From NCBI GenBank assembly GCA_003558145.1, contig PWMP01000046.1, positions 1-15,683 of the forward strand: a stretch of DNA of 15,683 nucleotides, read 5' to 3'. Under the pieces are notes generated by a model that saw nothing but the letters and a program-made list of their open reading frames with translations, did not search any database and was not told the origin of the DNA. This document shows positions 1-7,707 of this stretch, one piece after another. Every line of letters begins with the position of its first letter. Within the stretch, counting starts at the first letter, position 1. This stretch comes from Elusimicrobiota bacterium (GTDB lineage: Bacteria; CG03; SLGR01; PWQF01). The translations under genes were made by a program, and so were the position numbers.

Positions 1-1
1 A

Positions 2-118
2 GAATATGACGAAACCATGAATAAAGCCGGCGCTCTTCTGCAGGCTCTGTATATGGCCGGAGGCGGGCAGAATAAACCGACAGCCGGGCGGCAAAAAAGG
101 AGGATAGATGATAGTTAA
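2..118 (+). CDS. trpE: Anthranilate synthase component I (TrpE), C-terminal end only
   Basis: Only the last 38 codons are in the window; the gene enters from the left edge. The frame reads EYDETMNKAGALLQAL, which matches the conserved C-terminal helix of TrpE (usually EYxETxNKAxAxLxAL), followed by a short non-conserved tail. TrpE makes anthranilate from chorismate using ammonia delivered by TrpG. It stops at TAA 116-118 and overlaps the trpD start by 11 bases, so the trpD ribosome binding site lies inside trpE and the two are probably translationally coupled. The identification rests on one short motif plus perfect operon context; PabB has a similar end, but the trp neighbours favour TrpE. 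Confidence 0.82.
   Translation, partial: EYDETMNKAGALLQALYMAGGGQNKPTAGRQKRRIDDS
99..103 (+). promoter_or_regulatory. Strong ribosome binding site of trpD, inside trpE
   Basis: GGAGG preceded by an A tract lies 4 bases before the ATG at 108. It is one of the two strongest Shine-Dalgarno sequences in the window (the other precedes khpA) and fixes the trpD start inside the trpE coding sequence. Confidence 0.8.
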
Positions 119-1121
119 GCAATGTATAGAGACTCTTATCGAGAAAAAAGACCTTACAGCCGGACAGATGAGCGGCGCTATGGGGGAAATAATGGACGGA
201 AATGCTAATCCCGCCGTTATAGGAGCTTTTCTTTCTCTGTTGAGATGCAAGGGCGAGACGGTAGAGGAAATAACTGCCGCAGCTTCCGTTATGAGGGATA
301 AGTCCGAAAAAATTGAGATACAGGGAGACCTTATAGATACCTGTTCGACCGGCGGAACGGGAATAAATCATTTTAATGTTTCAACGGCAGCTTCTTTTGT
401 AGCGGCCGGGTGCGGACTGAGAGTAGCAAAACACGGCAACCGTGCCGTTTCGGGCCGCTGCGGCAGTGCGGACGTCCTTGAAAAACTGGGTGTACAGATT
501 CAGCTTCCGCCGGAACGCGTAAAAACATGCATAGAAAAAATAGGAATAGGATTTCTTTTTGCCCCGATCTTTCACAGTGCCATGAAAAACGTGGCGGGGC
601 CTCGCAGAGAGCTCGGAATAAGAACGGTTTTTAACATACTGGGCCCCCTGACAAACCCGGCCGGAGCTTCTTTTCAGCTGATGGGAGTATTTAATGCGGA
701 TTTAACCGGGCCCCTGGCGCGCGTACTGGGTAAGTTGGGTGTAAAAAGAGCTATGGTTGTTCACGGAAGCGGGGGACTGGATGAAATATCTCTTACCGGT
801 CCGAGTGTCGTATGCGAATTTAAGAATGGCGGTGTTAAACGGTATGAAGTCGGTCCGGATGATTTCGGGCTTGAAAAAAACAGCATTGAAGAAATCACAG
901 GCGGAGACGCCGAAACCAATGCTGCCGCAATAAAAGATATTCTCAGCGGTAAAAAAAACGCTTTCAGCGATGTAGTTCTGGCTAATACCTCGGCTGCCCT
1001 TGTGGTTGCCGGCCGGGCTGAAAAATTCAAAGAAGGAGTGGAAATTGCCCGCCGGTCAATTGATTCCGGCCGGGCTATGAAAAAACTTGAAGAACTTATA
1101 TATATATCAGGAGAGAAATGA
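108..1121 (+). CDS. trpD: Anthranilate phosphoribosyltransferase (TrpD)
   Basis: Transfers the phosphoribosyl group of PRPP to anthranilate, step 2 of tryptophan synthesis, in the cytoplasm. The 337-residue length is normal. Family motifs seen: the glycine-rich PRPP loop at residues 80-85, FNVST (89-93), KHGNR (108-112), GSADVLE (119-125), RRELGIRTVFNILGPLTNP (166-184) and the metal-binding Asp225-Glu226 pair in GLDEIS. The PRPP loop reads STGGTG where the family normally has GTGGDG, so the usual Asp is Thr. The ATG at 108 has a strong GGAGG. The gene overlaps trpE by 11 bases and trpG by 4 (ATGA). The call itself is secure. Confidence 0.97.
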   Translation: MIVKQCIETLIEKKDLTAGQMSGAMGEIMDGNANPAVIGAFLSLLRCKGETVEEITAAASVMRDKSEKIEIQGDLIDTCSTGGTGINHFNVSTAASFVAAGCGLRVAKHGNRAVSGRCGSADVLEKLGVQIQLPPERVKTCIEKIGIGFLFAPIFHSAMKNVAGPRRELGIRTVFNILGPLTNPAGASFQLMGVFNADLTGPLARVLGKLGVKRAMVVHGSGGLDEISLTGPSVVCEFKNGGVKRYEVGPDDFGLEKNSIEEITGGDAETNAAAIKDILSGKKNAFSDVVLANTSAALVVAGRAEKFKEGVEIARRSIDSGRAMKKLEELIYISGEK

Positions 1122-1699
1122 ATATTACGGTAATTGACAACTACGATTCATTTGTTTACAACCTGGTCGATTATATGCAGAGGAGTCCCGGAGTTAAAGT
1201 AAGCCTATACAGGAACGACAAAATATCGGTTTCCGCTGTTTTTGAAAAAAAGCCTGATGCTGTGGTAATATCTCCGGGTCCCGGTCGCCCGGAAAAAGCG
1301 GGCATATGCATTGAGCTTATTAAGAGGAATCCTCTGAAAGTGCCGCTGCTGGGAGTGTGCCTGGGACACCAGGCTATAGGGGCAGCGTTCGGTGCGAATA
1401 TAAAACAAGCGGCAAATATTTTTCACGGAAAGACTTCGTCTGTGACCCATAACGGCAGCGGGCTGTTTAAGTCTATTAAAAATCCTATGACAGCAACACG
1501 CTACCACTCGCTTGTAATTGATAAAAAGACAGTGCCCGCCGAAATAGAAATTGAAGCCTTTTCCGAAGACGGCGAGATAATGGCAGTAAAACACAAAAAA
1601 AGGAAAATATACGGAGTGCAGTTTCATCCGGAATCAATCCTTACCGAAGAGGGTCTTAAGATGATTAGAAACTTTATAAATATGGCGGCGGAAAAATGA
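1118..1699 (+). CDS. trpG: Anthranilate synthase component II, glutamine amidotransferase (TrpG/PabA type)
   Basis: Class I glutamine amidotransferase that hydrolyses glutamine and passes ammonia to TrpE. At 193 residues it is a stand-alone domain of normal size. Seen: the N-terminal IDNYDSFVYNL, the oxyanion loop SPGPGRPEKAG (52-62), the nucleophile Cys81 in GVCLGHQAIG, and the His170/Glu172 dyad in GVQFHPES. It overlaps trpD by ATGA at 1118-1121 and trpC by ATGA at 1696-1699. Its place between trpD and trpC, away from trpE, is unusual. It may also serve PabB for folate synthesis, as amphibolic TrpG/PabA proteins do elsewhere; the downstream folC is compatible with that, but this is inference. 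Confidence 0.96.
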   Translation: MNITVIDNYDSFVYNLVDYMQRSPGVKVSLYRNDKISVSAVFEKKPDAVVISPGPGRPEKAGICIELIKRNPLKVPLLGVCLGHQAIGAAFGANIKQAANIFHGKTSSVTHNGSGLFKSIKNPMTATRYHSLVIDKKTVPAEIEIEAFSEDGEIMAVKHKKRKIYGVQFHPESILTEEGLKMIRNFINMAAEK

Positions 1700-2460
1700 C
1701 AGTGTTGGATAAGATAATAAAAAGAAAGCAGCAAATGCTTGACGAAGGACAATTTCCTGTATCTGAGCCGGAACCGGACGGGGAATCTGGGCAGAGATTT
1801 ACCCGGGCGCTGGCTGCAGAAGGGCTTTCAGTAATAGCTGAAATAAAAAGAAGTTCTCCTTCCGCAGGGAAAATTACTTCAAAAAGCGTGGAGGAACTTG
1901 CAGAAATTTACGATACCGCCGCGGCGGCCTGCATATCCGTTTTGACAGAAGATATATACTTCGGCGGCAGTCCGTCTGATATAACAAAAGTAAAAAAAAT
2001 AACTTCAAAACCGGTACTTATGAAAGATTTTATAATTTTTAAGGAACAGATTTATCTGGCCCGCGGGTGCGGAGCCGATGCGGTCCTCCTGATCGCATCT
2101 ATATTAAGCCCGGAAGATATAAAAATACTAAATAGAACAGCGCGGCAGTGCGGGCTGGCTGCATTGAATGAAGTACACAGCGAAGGCGATATTGAAAAGC
2201 TGCAGGGTATAGAAGAGAAAATTGAAATAACGGGCATAAACAGCAGAAACCTGAAAAGCCTTAAAGTAGATGAATCTGTTCATGGCAAACTGATAACGCT
2301 GCTGGATAAGAAAACGATAAAAGTAGCCGAAAGCGGGATAGAAAGCGCTGTACGTGCCCGGCAGCTGGAAGATATGGGTTATGACGCTGTGCTGGTAGGC
2401 AAGTCTGTTATTTCTGCGCCTGACCCGGCAGGAAAAATAAGGGAGCTGGAGGGAAAATGA
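1696..2460 (+). CDS. trpC: Indole-3-glycerol-phosphate synthase (TrpC)
   Basis: Converts CdRP to indole-3-glycerol phosphate, step 4 of the pathway. It is a single-domain (beta/alpha)8 barrel of 254 residues, not fused to TrpF. Catalytic positions are visible: Glu49 and Lys51 in AEIKRSSPS, Lys110 in VLMKDFII, Glu159 in LNEVH, Asn182 in INSRNLKSL and Glu212 in VAESGI, followed by the phosphate-binding VLVGKSVI near 233-240. The numbering runs very close to that of the Sulfolobus enzyme as I recall it. It is joined to trpG and trpF by ATGA overlaps at both ends. No oddities were seen. Confidence 0.97.
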   Translation: MTVLDKIIKRKQQMLDEGQFPVSEPEPDGESGQRFTRALAAEGLSVIAEIKRSSPSAGKITSKSVEELAEIYDTAAAACISVLTEDIYFGGSPSDITKVKKITSKPVLMKDFIIFKEQIYLARGCGADAVLLIASILSPEDIKILNRTARQCGLAALNEVHSEGDIEKLQGIEEKIEITGINSRNLKSLKVDESVHGKLITLLDKKTIKVAESGIESAVRARQLEDMGYDAVLVGKSVISAPDPAGKIRELEGK

Positions 2461-3083
2461 CACTTCTTAAGATATGCGGAATAACAAGTCTTGAGGACTT
2501 GAAAATGTGTTTTGAAGAAGGAGCGGATATTGCCGGATTTAATCTGTATCCTAAGTCAGTTAGATATATTTCGGCAGAATTTTTCAGATATATTGCGCCG
2601 GCCGCCGCCGGCAAATCAGCTGTTGTGACAGTTGACATGGAACTGGAAAAACTGTTTGATATTATAAAAAGATCCGCAGCAGAATATATACAGCTTCACG
2701 GGTCCGAAGATAATGATTACTGCATTAAGATTAAGGACAGGTTTCCGAATGTTAAACTAATCAGGAAAGTTACAATTGATATGAAAGATGAATTTAACGA
2801 TACGCTCAAATGTTCGGATTTTATTCTTTGTGACGTTAAAACACATCTTCACGGGGGTACCGGCTTAAAGTTTGACTGGGAACTTCTTCGGGAAATTCCG
2901 GACGGGATAAAAACTAAAATGTTTGTTGCGGGCGGGGTTACGCCGGAAAACGTTTCACAGTTGGCCGGAATAGGGCTGGCGGGAATAGATGTCGCTTCCG
3001 GAAGTGAAACATCAGCCGGAATAAAGGACCGGATGAAAATAAGAAAGATGGCAAAAATCATAAAAGAAAGAGAAAATTTATGA
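2457..3083 (+). CDS. trpF: Phosphoribosylanthranilate isomerase (TrpF)
   Basis: Catalyses the Amadori rearrangement of PRA to CdRP, step 3. The 208-residue barrel carries the full active set: general base Cys7 in LKICGIT, PKSVRYIS (32-39), QLHG (79-82), general acid Asp126, GGTG (133-136), FDW (139-141), the phosphate-binding VAGGVTPENV (157-166) and DVASGSE (178-184). This should be the working isomerase of the operon, in contrast to the divergent paralogue at 5051-5656. ATGA overlaps link it to trpC upstream and trpB downstream. Confidence 0.96.
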   Translation: MTLLKICGITSLEDLKMCFEEGADIAGFNLYPKSVRYISAEFFRYIAPAAAGKSAVVTVDMELEKLFDIIKRSAAEYIQLHGSEDNDYCIKIKDRFPNVKLIRKVTIDMKDEFNDTLKCSDFILCDVKTHLHGGTGLKFDWELLREIPDGIKTKMFVAGGVTPENVSQLAGIGLAGIDVASGSETSAGIKDRMKIRKMAKIIKERENL

Positions 3084-4198
3084 AAAACGGATATTTCGGA
3101 TATTATGGCGGAAGGTTTGTGCCGGAAACACTTATAGAACCACTGAATGACCTTCTGATAAATTATAAAAAACTTAAAAAATTGCCCCGGTTTCAATCAG
3201 AATTAAAAAAGCTTCTTGCGGATTTTGCCGGCAGGCCTACTCCTCTTTTCAAATCGGAGAGTCTTTCCGTGCGCGCCGGCTGCGATGTTTATCTGAAAAG
3301 AGAGGACCTTGCCCATACCGGCTCGCATAAAATTAATAACGCCGTTGGTCAGGCTCTTGTTGCCAGGTTTTCCGGAAAAAAGAAAATAATAGCTGAGACC
3401 GGCGCGGGCCAGCATGGTGTTGCGGCGGCAGCGGCTGCGGTTATCACAGGTCTTAAATGCCGGGTTTTTATGGGAGAAGTCGATATATGCCGGCAGCAGG
3501 AAAATGTAAGAAGAATGAAGCTGCTGGGAGCTGAAGTAATTCCCGTTAAAGAGGGCACACGCACACTCAGGGAGGCAGTAAGCGCTGCAATAAGAAGTTG
3601 GGTTTCGTCTCCCCGGGATTCTTATTATCTGCTGGGTTCCTGTGTCGGGCCGCATCCATATCCTCTAATGGTCCGTGATTTTCAGTCAGTTATAGGAAGG
3701 GAGGTTAAAAAGCAGCTTTCTTCCGCGCCGACTCATCTGGTGGCTTGTGTAGGCGGCGGTTCCAACTCTATAGGGCTTTTTTATCCTTTTTTTAATGATA
3801 AAAATGTAAAATTCACAGGAGTAGAAGCCGGCGGCGCCGCTTCTCTTAAAAATGGAAGGGTGGGAGTTCTTCACGGTTCCCGCAGCTACCTCCTCTATGG
3901 ATCCGGCGGCCAGATAAAAGATACTCATTCTGTGGCTCCCGGACTTGATTACTGCGGTGTAGGTCCGGAACATTCTTATTATAAAGACACAAGGCGCGCT
4001 GATTATTTTACAGTCAGCGACAGCGGAGCGCTTAAAGCCTTCAGGTGGCTTTCAAAAAACGAAGGGATAATACCTGCTCTTGAGTCTTCGCATGCTCTTT
4101 GGTGGGTAATGAACAATAAATTCAAAAAAGGCGACCGCATAGTGGTATGCCTTTCGGGCAGGGGAGATAAGGATCTTGATGTTGTAAAGAAAGTCTGA
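3080..4198 (+). CDS. trpB: Tryptophan synthase beta subunit (TrpB)
   Basis: PLP enzyme that joins indole and serine to give tryptophan. It has 372 residues, a little shorter than the usual 390-400. Seen: the GYFGYYGGRFVPETL start, KREDLAHTGSHKINNAVGQ with the PLP lysine at Lys84, AETGAGQHG with catalytic Glu106, the phosphate-cup GGGSNS (225-230), GLDYCGVGPEH (288-298), EGIIPALESSHAL (328-340) and CLSGRGDKD (357-365). The shortening falls mainly after VEAGG (248-252), where a loop of about eight residues present in typical TrpB is missing. It looks like the canonical TrpB1 type that pairs with TrpA. It overlaps trpF by ATGA. Confidence 0.97.
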   Translation: MKNGYFGYYGGRFVPETLIEPLNDLLINYKKLKKLPRFQSELKKLLADFAGRPTPLFKSESLSVRAGCDVYLKREDLAHTGSHKINNAVGQALVARFSGKKKIIAETGAGQHGVAAAAAAVITGLKCRVFMGEVDICRQQENVRRMKLLGAEVIPVKEGTRTLREAVSAAIRSWVSSPRDSYYLLGSCVGPHPYPLMVRDFQSVIGREVKKQLSSAPTHLVACVGGGSNSIGLFYPFFNDKNVKFTGVEAGGAASLKNGRVGVLHGSRSYLLYGSGGQIKDTHSVAPGLDYCGVGPEHSYYKDTRRADYFTVSDSGALKAFRWLSKNEGIIPALESSHALWWVMNNKFKKGDRIVVCLSGRGDKDLDVVKKV

Positions 4199-4214
4199 AA
4201 GGGAAATTATAAGA

Positions 4215-5006
4215 GTGAACGAACTTAAAGAAAAAATCGACTGGCTTAAAAGAAAAAAACTAACGGGCGTAAGTTTTTTTATGACTGCAGGATACCCTGA
4301 TATGGAAACTTTCAGTGATACGGTCCGGGAACTTGACCGTTGCAATCTTGCGGATTTTCTTGAATTAGGAATTCCTTTTTCGGATCCGCTTGCTGACGGT
4401 CCTGTGATCCAGAATTCTTCCCGGGAGGCCATAAGGCAGGGTGCGAGCCTGGGTAAAATTTTTAAAGCAGTCAGGGATATAAAAAAAGATGTATCCATTC
4501 CCATAGTATTGATGAGCTACCTTAATCCCCTTGCTTGCGACGGAAAGCTGAGAAACAATCTTAAGTCCGCATCTGATTCGGGATTTTCCGCAATAATAAT
4601 ACCGGAACTTCCGGCCGGCGAATGCGAAGAAACTGAGAAGGAGATAAAAAAATCAGGACTTGGCCATATCTTTCTTGCTGCTCCTTCCACACCGGACAAA
4701 AGGATAGAAGAAATCTCCAGTAAAAGTTCACCTTTTCTTTATTATGTAAGTTCCTACGGCGTGACCGGTACCCGCTCGCGGCTGGGCGGCGGGCTTGCCG
4801 CTAAACTTAAACACGTGAGGGAACTTTCGCGAGTTCCCGTTTACTGCGGGTTCGGGATTTCGAGCGCCACCCAGGCAGCTTCCCTGAAAAAAAGCCTTGA
4901 CGGAATCATTGTGGGTTCAGCTTTCATAGAGAAGTTAAAAAAAAAGAACTTTAAAGCCCCGTTAAAATTTGCTATAAGTATTAATAAGTCTCTGGGAAGG
5001 ATGTAG
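4215..5006 (+). CDS. trpA: Tryptophan synthase alpha subunit (TrpA)
   Basis: Cleaves indole-3-glycerol phosphate and channels indole to TrpB. It is a 263-residue barrel. Catalytic Glu50 and Asp61 sit in LELGIPFSDPLADGPVIQ, followed by YVSSYGVTGTRS (about 176-187, the flexible loop) and the phosphate-binding GFGIS and GIIVGSAFIE near the C-terminus. The start is GTG at 4215, 16 bases after the trpB stop, with AAAGGGAAA upstream; no earlier in-frame start fits the family N-terminus better. It ends in TAG followed directly by TAA. This is the last tryptophan biosynthesis gene; transcription may continue into the genes below, since no terminator with a U-run follows. Confidence 0.96.
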   Translation: MNELKEKIDWLKRKKLTGVSFFMTAGYPDMETFSDTVRELDRCNLADFLELGIPFSDPLADGPVIQNSSREAIRQGASLGKIFKAVRDIKKDVSIPIVLMSYLNPLACDGKLRNNLKSASDSGFSAIIIPELPAGECEETEKEIKKSGLGHIFLAAPSTPDKRIEEISSKSSPFLYYVSSYGVTGTRSRLGGGLAAKLKHVRELSRVPVYCGFGISSATQAASLKKSLDGIIVGSAFIEKLKKKNFKAPLKFAISINKSLGRM

Positions 5007-5010
5007 TAAC

Positions 5011-5024
5011 GCTGCTCCGGCAGC
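5011..5024 (+). other. Short UNCG-type hairpin after trpA
   Basis: GCTGC-TCCG-GCAGC gives a 5-bp stem closed by a C(UCCG)G tetraloop, a very stable RNA loop type. It lies 5 bases after the trpA stop in the only gap of more than 40 bases between trpE and lptD. No T-run follows, so it is not an intrinsic terminator. It could be a transcript-processing or stability element between the trp genes and the downstream genes. Confidence 0.4.
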
Positions 5025-5050
5025 AGAAGAAAAACGGGGAGAAACATCAA

Positions 5051-5656
5051 ATGCCTGCTGTAGATATATGCGGGATAACAAATACAGAAGACGCCAAATG
5101 GGCTGCTATTCACGGTGTAGAGTATGTTACGATATACAGAGATCCGGAGTCGTCCCATTCCATTTCTGTTTCCCGCGCGGCTGAAATAAGGCATCTCCTT
5201 CCGGATTACAGCGAGGTAGCTCTTGACTTCGGGGATTCAGAAAATATAAATTTAAAAGAACTGGATAAAATTTCTCCGTCAATAGTTAAGTTTTATATGC
5301 CGGGGGATTATTCTGAATTTGAAGATATTAAAAAACTTCTTGAAGAGAAGAATTGTGAGATAGTAATTAAAAGCCGGTGTTCCGGCGGTATTAGCACCTG
5401 CACAGTCGCTTTTGGAGGGTTTATTCAGCTTGAGCTGGATGAAAATATTCAGGATGAGGAAATAAAAGTACCGGAAGAGATTAGCAGCGGTAAAATTATA
5501 ATTCTGGGCGATTTTCCGGTTGACAGAATTAAAAAACTGTGCGGGATTATACAGCCCCATGCATGGTGTCTGAAAAATATTATTTCTTGCTCATCTTCAA
5601 GGAGAATAGATTACAATAAAATGAAAAAATTTATAAGGGAGATTTCTCTTCTATAA
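5051..5656 (+). CDS. Divergent TrpF-like paralogue, function unknown
   Basis: A 201-residue protein that starts like phosphoribosylanthranilate isomerase (VDICGITNTEDAKWAA, then a basic/proline/serine strand and a helix like the TrpF N-terminal third) and ends with a helix (IDYNKMKKFIREI) where TrpF has its last helix. It keeps Cys7 at the same position as the real TrpF of the operon, and Asp130 is near the general-acid position. The usual Lys before ICGIT is Asp5; GGTG and FDW are absent; the phosphate loops VAGGVTPEN and DVASGSE are replaced by ILGDFPVDR and NIISCSSS. It is cysteine-rich (C7, C102, C110, C117, C164, C173, C180). A good GGGGAG lies 9 bases before ATG 5051. It probably no longer binds the phosphate ends of PRA, so a regulatory, scaffold or new catalytic role is possible. 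Fold assignment fairly sure; function unknown. Confidence 0.72.
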   Translation: MPAVDICGITNTEDAKWAAIHGVEYVTIYRDPESSHSISVSRAAEIRHLLPDYSEVALDFGDSENINLKELDKISPSIVKFYMPGDYSEFEDIKKLLEEKNCEIVIKSRCSGGISTCTVAFGGFIQLELDENIQDEEIKVPEEISSGKIIILGDFPVDRIKKLCGIIQPHAWCLKNIISCSSSRRIDYNKMKKFIREISLL

Positions 5657-5658
5657 CC

Positions 5659-6480
5659 ATGAATTCTAAAAAAAAGAATGTGCCGGCCGGACTTTTTAAA
5701 AGGTGTCCTAAATGTGATTATTCCATTTACAGTAAGGAATTACAGCTTTCCCTCTGGGTCTGCCCGAAGTGCGATTATCATTTTCGCCTTCCTGCCCGAC
5801 GCCGAATAAAAATGCTTATTGACGAAGGAACTTTTAAGGAATACGATTCCAATATTTCAGCATCAGATCCATTAAGTTTCAAAGATATTAAAGCGTACCC
5901 GGAAAAGGTTTCCGAATCTGTAAAAAAGTCCGGATTAAATGAAGCCGCAGTTTCCGGAACAGCAAAAATTGGTGGATATGATATATCTCTGTGTGTCCTG
6001 GATTTTTACTTCATGGGAGGAAGCATGGGTTCAGCTGTAGGAGAAAAGGTTTGCCGTGCCGGTGAGCGCGCCCTGCGTAAAAAGATACCTTTTATAGCGG
6101 TTTCAGCTTCCGGTGGAGCCAGGATGCAGGAGGGAATTCTGTCGCTTATGCAGATGGCAAAAACAGCAGCTGTTATAGCCAAACTGGACAAGGAAAGGAT
6201 TCCGTATTTTTCAGTTATGTGTGATCCGACCAGCGGCGGGGTATCTGCCTCTTTTGCCATGCTTGGCGACGTAAACATAGCCGAATCCCGGGCGCTGATA
6301 GCTTTCGCCGGGCCAAGGGTTATCAAGCAAACTATTAAACAGGACCTGCCGCCGGATTTTCAGAGTGCCGAATTTGTCCGGGATCACGGGATGATAGATA
6401 TGGTTGTTGACAGGGAAGACCTGCGCGGCGAGCTTATAAGACTTCTGTGGCTTTTTTCGAAAAAGCCCTCCAACAAATAA
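5659..6480 (+). CDS. accD: Acetyl-CoA carboxylase carboxyltransferase subunit beta (AccD)
   Basis: Beta half of the carboxyltransferase that moves CO2 from biotin-BCCP to acetyl-CoA, giving malonyl-CoA for fatty acid synthesis; its partner AccA is not in the window. It has 273 residues. The N-terminal zinc ribbon is intact (Cys16, Cys19, Cys35, Cys38 in two CPKC knuckles). The crotonase-like core shows FMGGSMGSAVGEK (118-130), SASGGARMQEG (149-159), DPTSGGVSASFAMLGD (189-204) and AFAGPRVI (215-222). ATG 5659 lies 2 bases after the previous stop with no well-placed Shine-Dalgarno (AAGGGAG is 17 bases away), which suggests re-initiation coupling. accD-folC behind trp genes is a known linkage in proteobacteria. 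Confidence 0.96.
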   Translation: MNSKKKNVPAGLFKRCPKCDYSIYSKELQLSLWVCPKCDYHFRLPARRRIKMLIDEGTFKEYDSNISASDPLSFKDIKAYPEKVSESVKKSGLNEAAVSGTAKIGGYDISLCVLDFYFMGGSMGSAVGEKVCRAGERALRKKIPFIAVSASGGARMQEGILSLMQMAKTAAVIAKLDKERIPYFSVMCDPTSGGVSASFAMLGDVNIAESRALIAFAGPRVIKQTIKQDLPPDFQSAEFVRDHGMIDMVVDREDLRGELIRLLWLFSKKPSNK

Positions 6481-7707
6481 TTGCGCCAAATAAGGCTTGA
6501 CCTGGAGCCCTTGCAAAAAGTTCTTGGGGCTATGGGTTCCCCTCATCTGGAGATTCCGGTTATATCCGTAGCCGGAACAAACGGCAAGGGATCGGTATGT
6601 GCGTTTCTGGAAAGCATCATGAATGTAAAAGGCCTTAGTACGGGGCTATACACATCACCTCACTTTAAAAATCCGATGGAAAGGATAAAATATCGTAGCC
6701 GTATTTCACCCGGGAGCTATTCTGAAATAAGCAGTAAAATACGACTGGCCGAATATAAAACCGGAGAGAAACTGACAGAATTTGAGTTTTCTACCGCAGC
6801 TGCAATACTCTGTTTTTATATAAAAAAATGCAGTTTAAGTATAATGGAAGCGGGAATGGGCGGCCGGCTGGACGCAACAAATGTATGTCTCAATAAGAGA
6901 GTTGCAGTTATAACTTCAATTGATATTGACCATAGTGAATTTTTAGGAAAAACAAAGGAAGGAATAGCACGGGAGAAAGCGGGAATTATAACAGGCCCCG
7001 TACCGGTCATAGACGCTTCGGGAACGCAGGCGGTTGAACAGGAAGCGGATAAAAAAAAGGCACCGGTTAAAAAATACGGTAGGGATTTTACTGCCCGTAA
7101 TATAAAAAAGAAAGAAAATGACGGGTTTTATTGTTTTGATTATGTCAGCGGCGAAGTTGAAATTAAAGGTCTGACCCCTGCACTGCGGGGATATCATCAA
7201 TGCATTAATGCGTCTGTAGCTGCTGCTGCTGCAATGGAATCAGGTTTTGATGTGTCATCCGACGATATAAGGGAGGGTTTAAAACGCGCCTGTCTTAAGG
7301 GAAGGCTGCAAGTGATTAATTTGCCGGAAGGAAAAACAGCTGTACTTGATACAGCTCATAATCCTGCAGCGTGCCGCGCGGTGGCGGAATTCATCAGGCA
7401 CTACCTGCCTCCCGAAAGCCGTCTTTTTACTGTTATAGGAGTTTTAAAAGACAAAGATTACAGGGAAATGATGGATATTTTGGAAGAGGTGTCTTATAAG
7501 ATATTTACTTTTACTCCGCCCTCTGAAAGAGGGCTTGAGGGCCGTAAACTTGCCGGAGTTTGCCGTAACGCCGGCAGTTGCGGGACTTTTAAGGAAGCTT
7601 ACGACTCCGCGCAGAAAATGATGCGTCCGGGTGAAACATTGCTTGTATGCGGCTCGTTCATCTCTGTAGCCGAGGCGCTTGATACATTTAAAGTTAAAAA
7701 TGAATAA
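6481..7707 (+). CDS. folC: Folylpolyglutamate synthase / dihydrofolate synthase (FolC), 5' end uncertain
   Basis: Adds glutamate to dihydropteroate and/or folates, an ATP-dependent Mur-ligase-like enzyme. Seen, counting from TTG 6481: P-loop AGTNGKGS (31-38), SPHF (59-62), EAGMGGRLDATN (123-134), SIDIDHSEFLG (146-156), REKAGII (164-170) with the lysine that is carbamylated in the family, then DTAHNPAA and CGSFISVAE in the C-terminal domain. The open frame starts right after the accD stop with TTG and no Shine-Dalgarno, and lacks the first FolC helix. A GTG at 6447 in another frame opens MAFFEKALQQII, which fits that helix and would join this frame with a single-base shift. The true start may therefore lie inside accD. 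Confidence 0.92.
   Translation: MRQIRLDLEPLQKVLGAMGSPHLEIPVISVAGTNGKGSVCAFLESIMNVKGLSTGLYTSPHFKNPMERIKYRSRISPGSYSEISSKIRLAEYKTGEKLTEFEFSTAAAILCFYIKKCSLSIMEAGMGGRLDATNVCLNKRVAVITSIDIDHSEFLGKTKEGIAREKAGIITGPVPVIDASGTQAVEQEADKKKAPVKKYGRDFTARNIKKKENDGFYCFDYVSGEVEIKGLTPALRGYHQCINASVAAAAAMESGFDVSSDDIREGLKRACLKGRLQVINLPEGKTAVLDTAHNPAACRAVAEFIRHYLPPESRLFTVIGVLKDKDYREMMDILEEVSYKIFTFTPPSERGLEGRKLAGVCRNAGSCGTFKEAYDSAQKMMRPGETLLVCGSFISVAEALDTFKVKNE

Noticed and set aside
381..575. Minus-strand open frames opposite trp, accD, lptD and other genes
   Set aside because: They lie opposite strongly conserved genes, have no recognisable motifs and no ribosome binding sites; they are by-products of codon bias.
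7679..7699. TTG start for the lptD-like gene, seven codons before the ATG
   Set aside because: ATG 7700 directly precedes a normal signal peptide; the extra residues only duplicate folC-end sequence in another frame.
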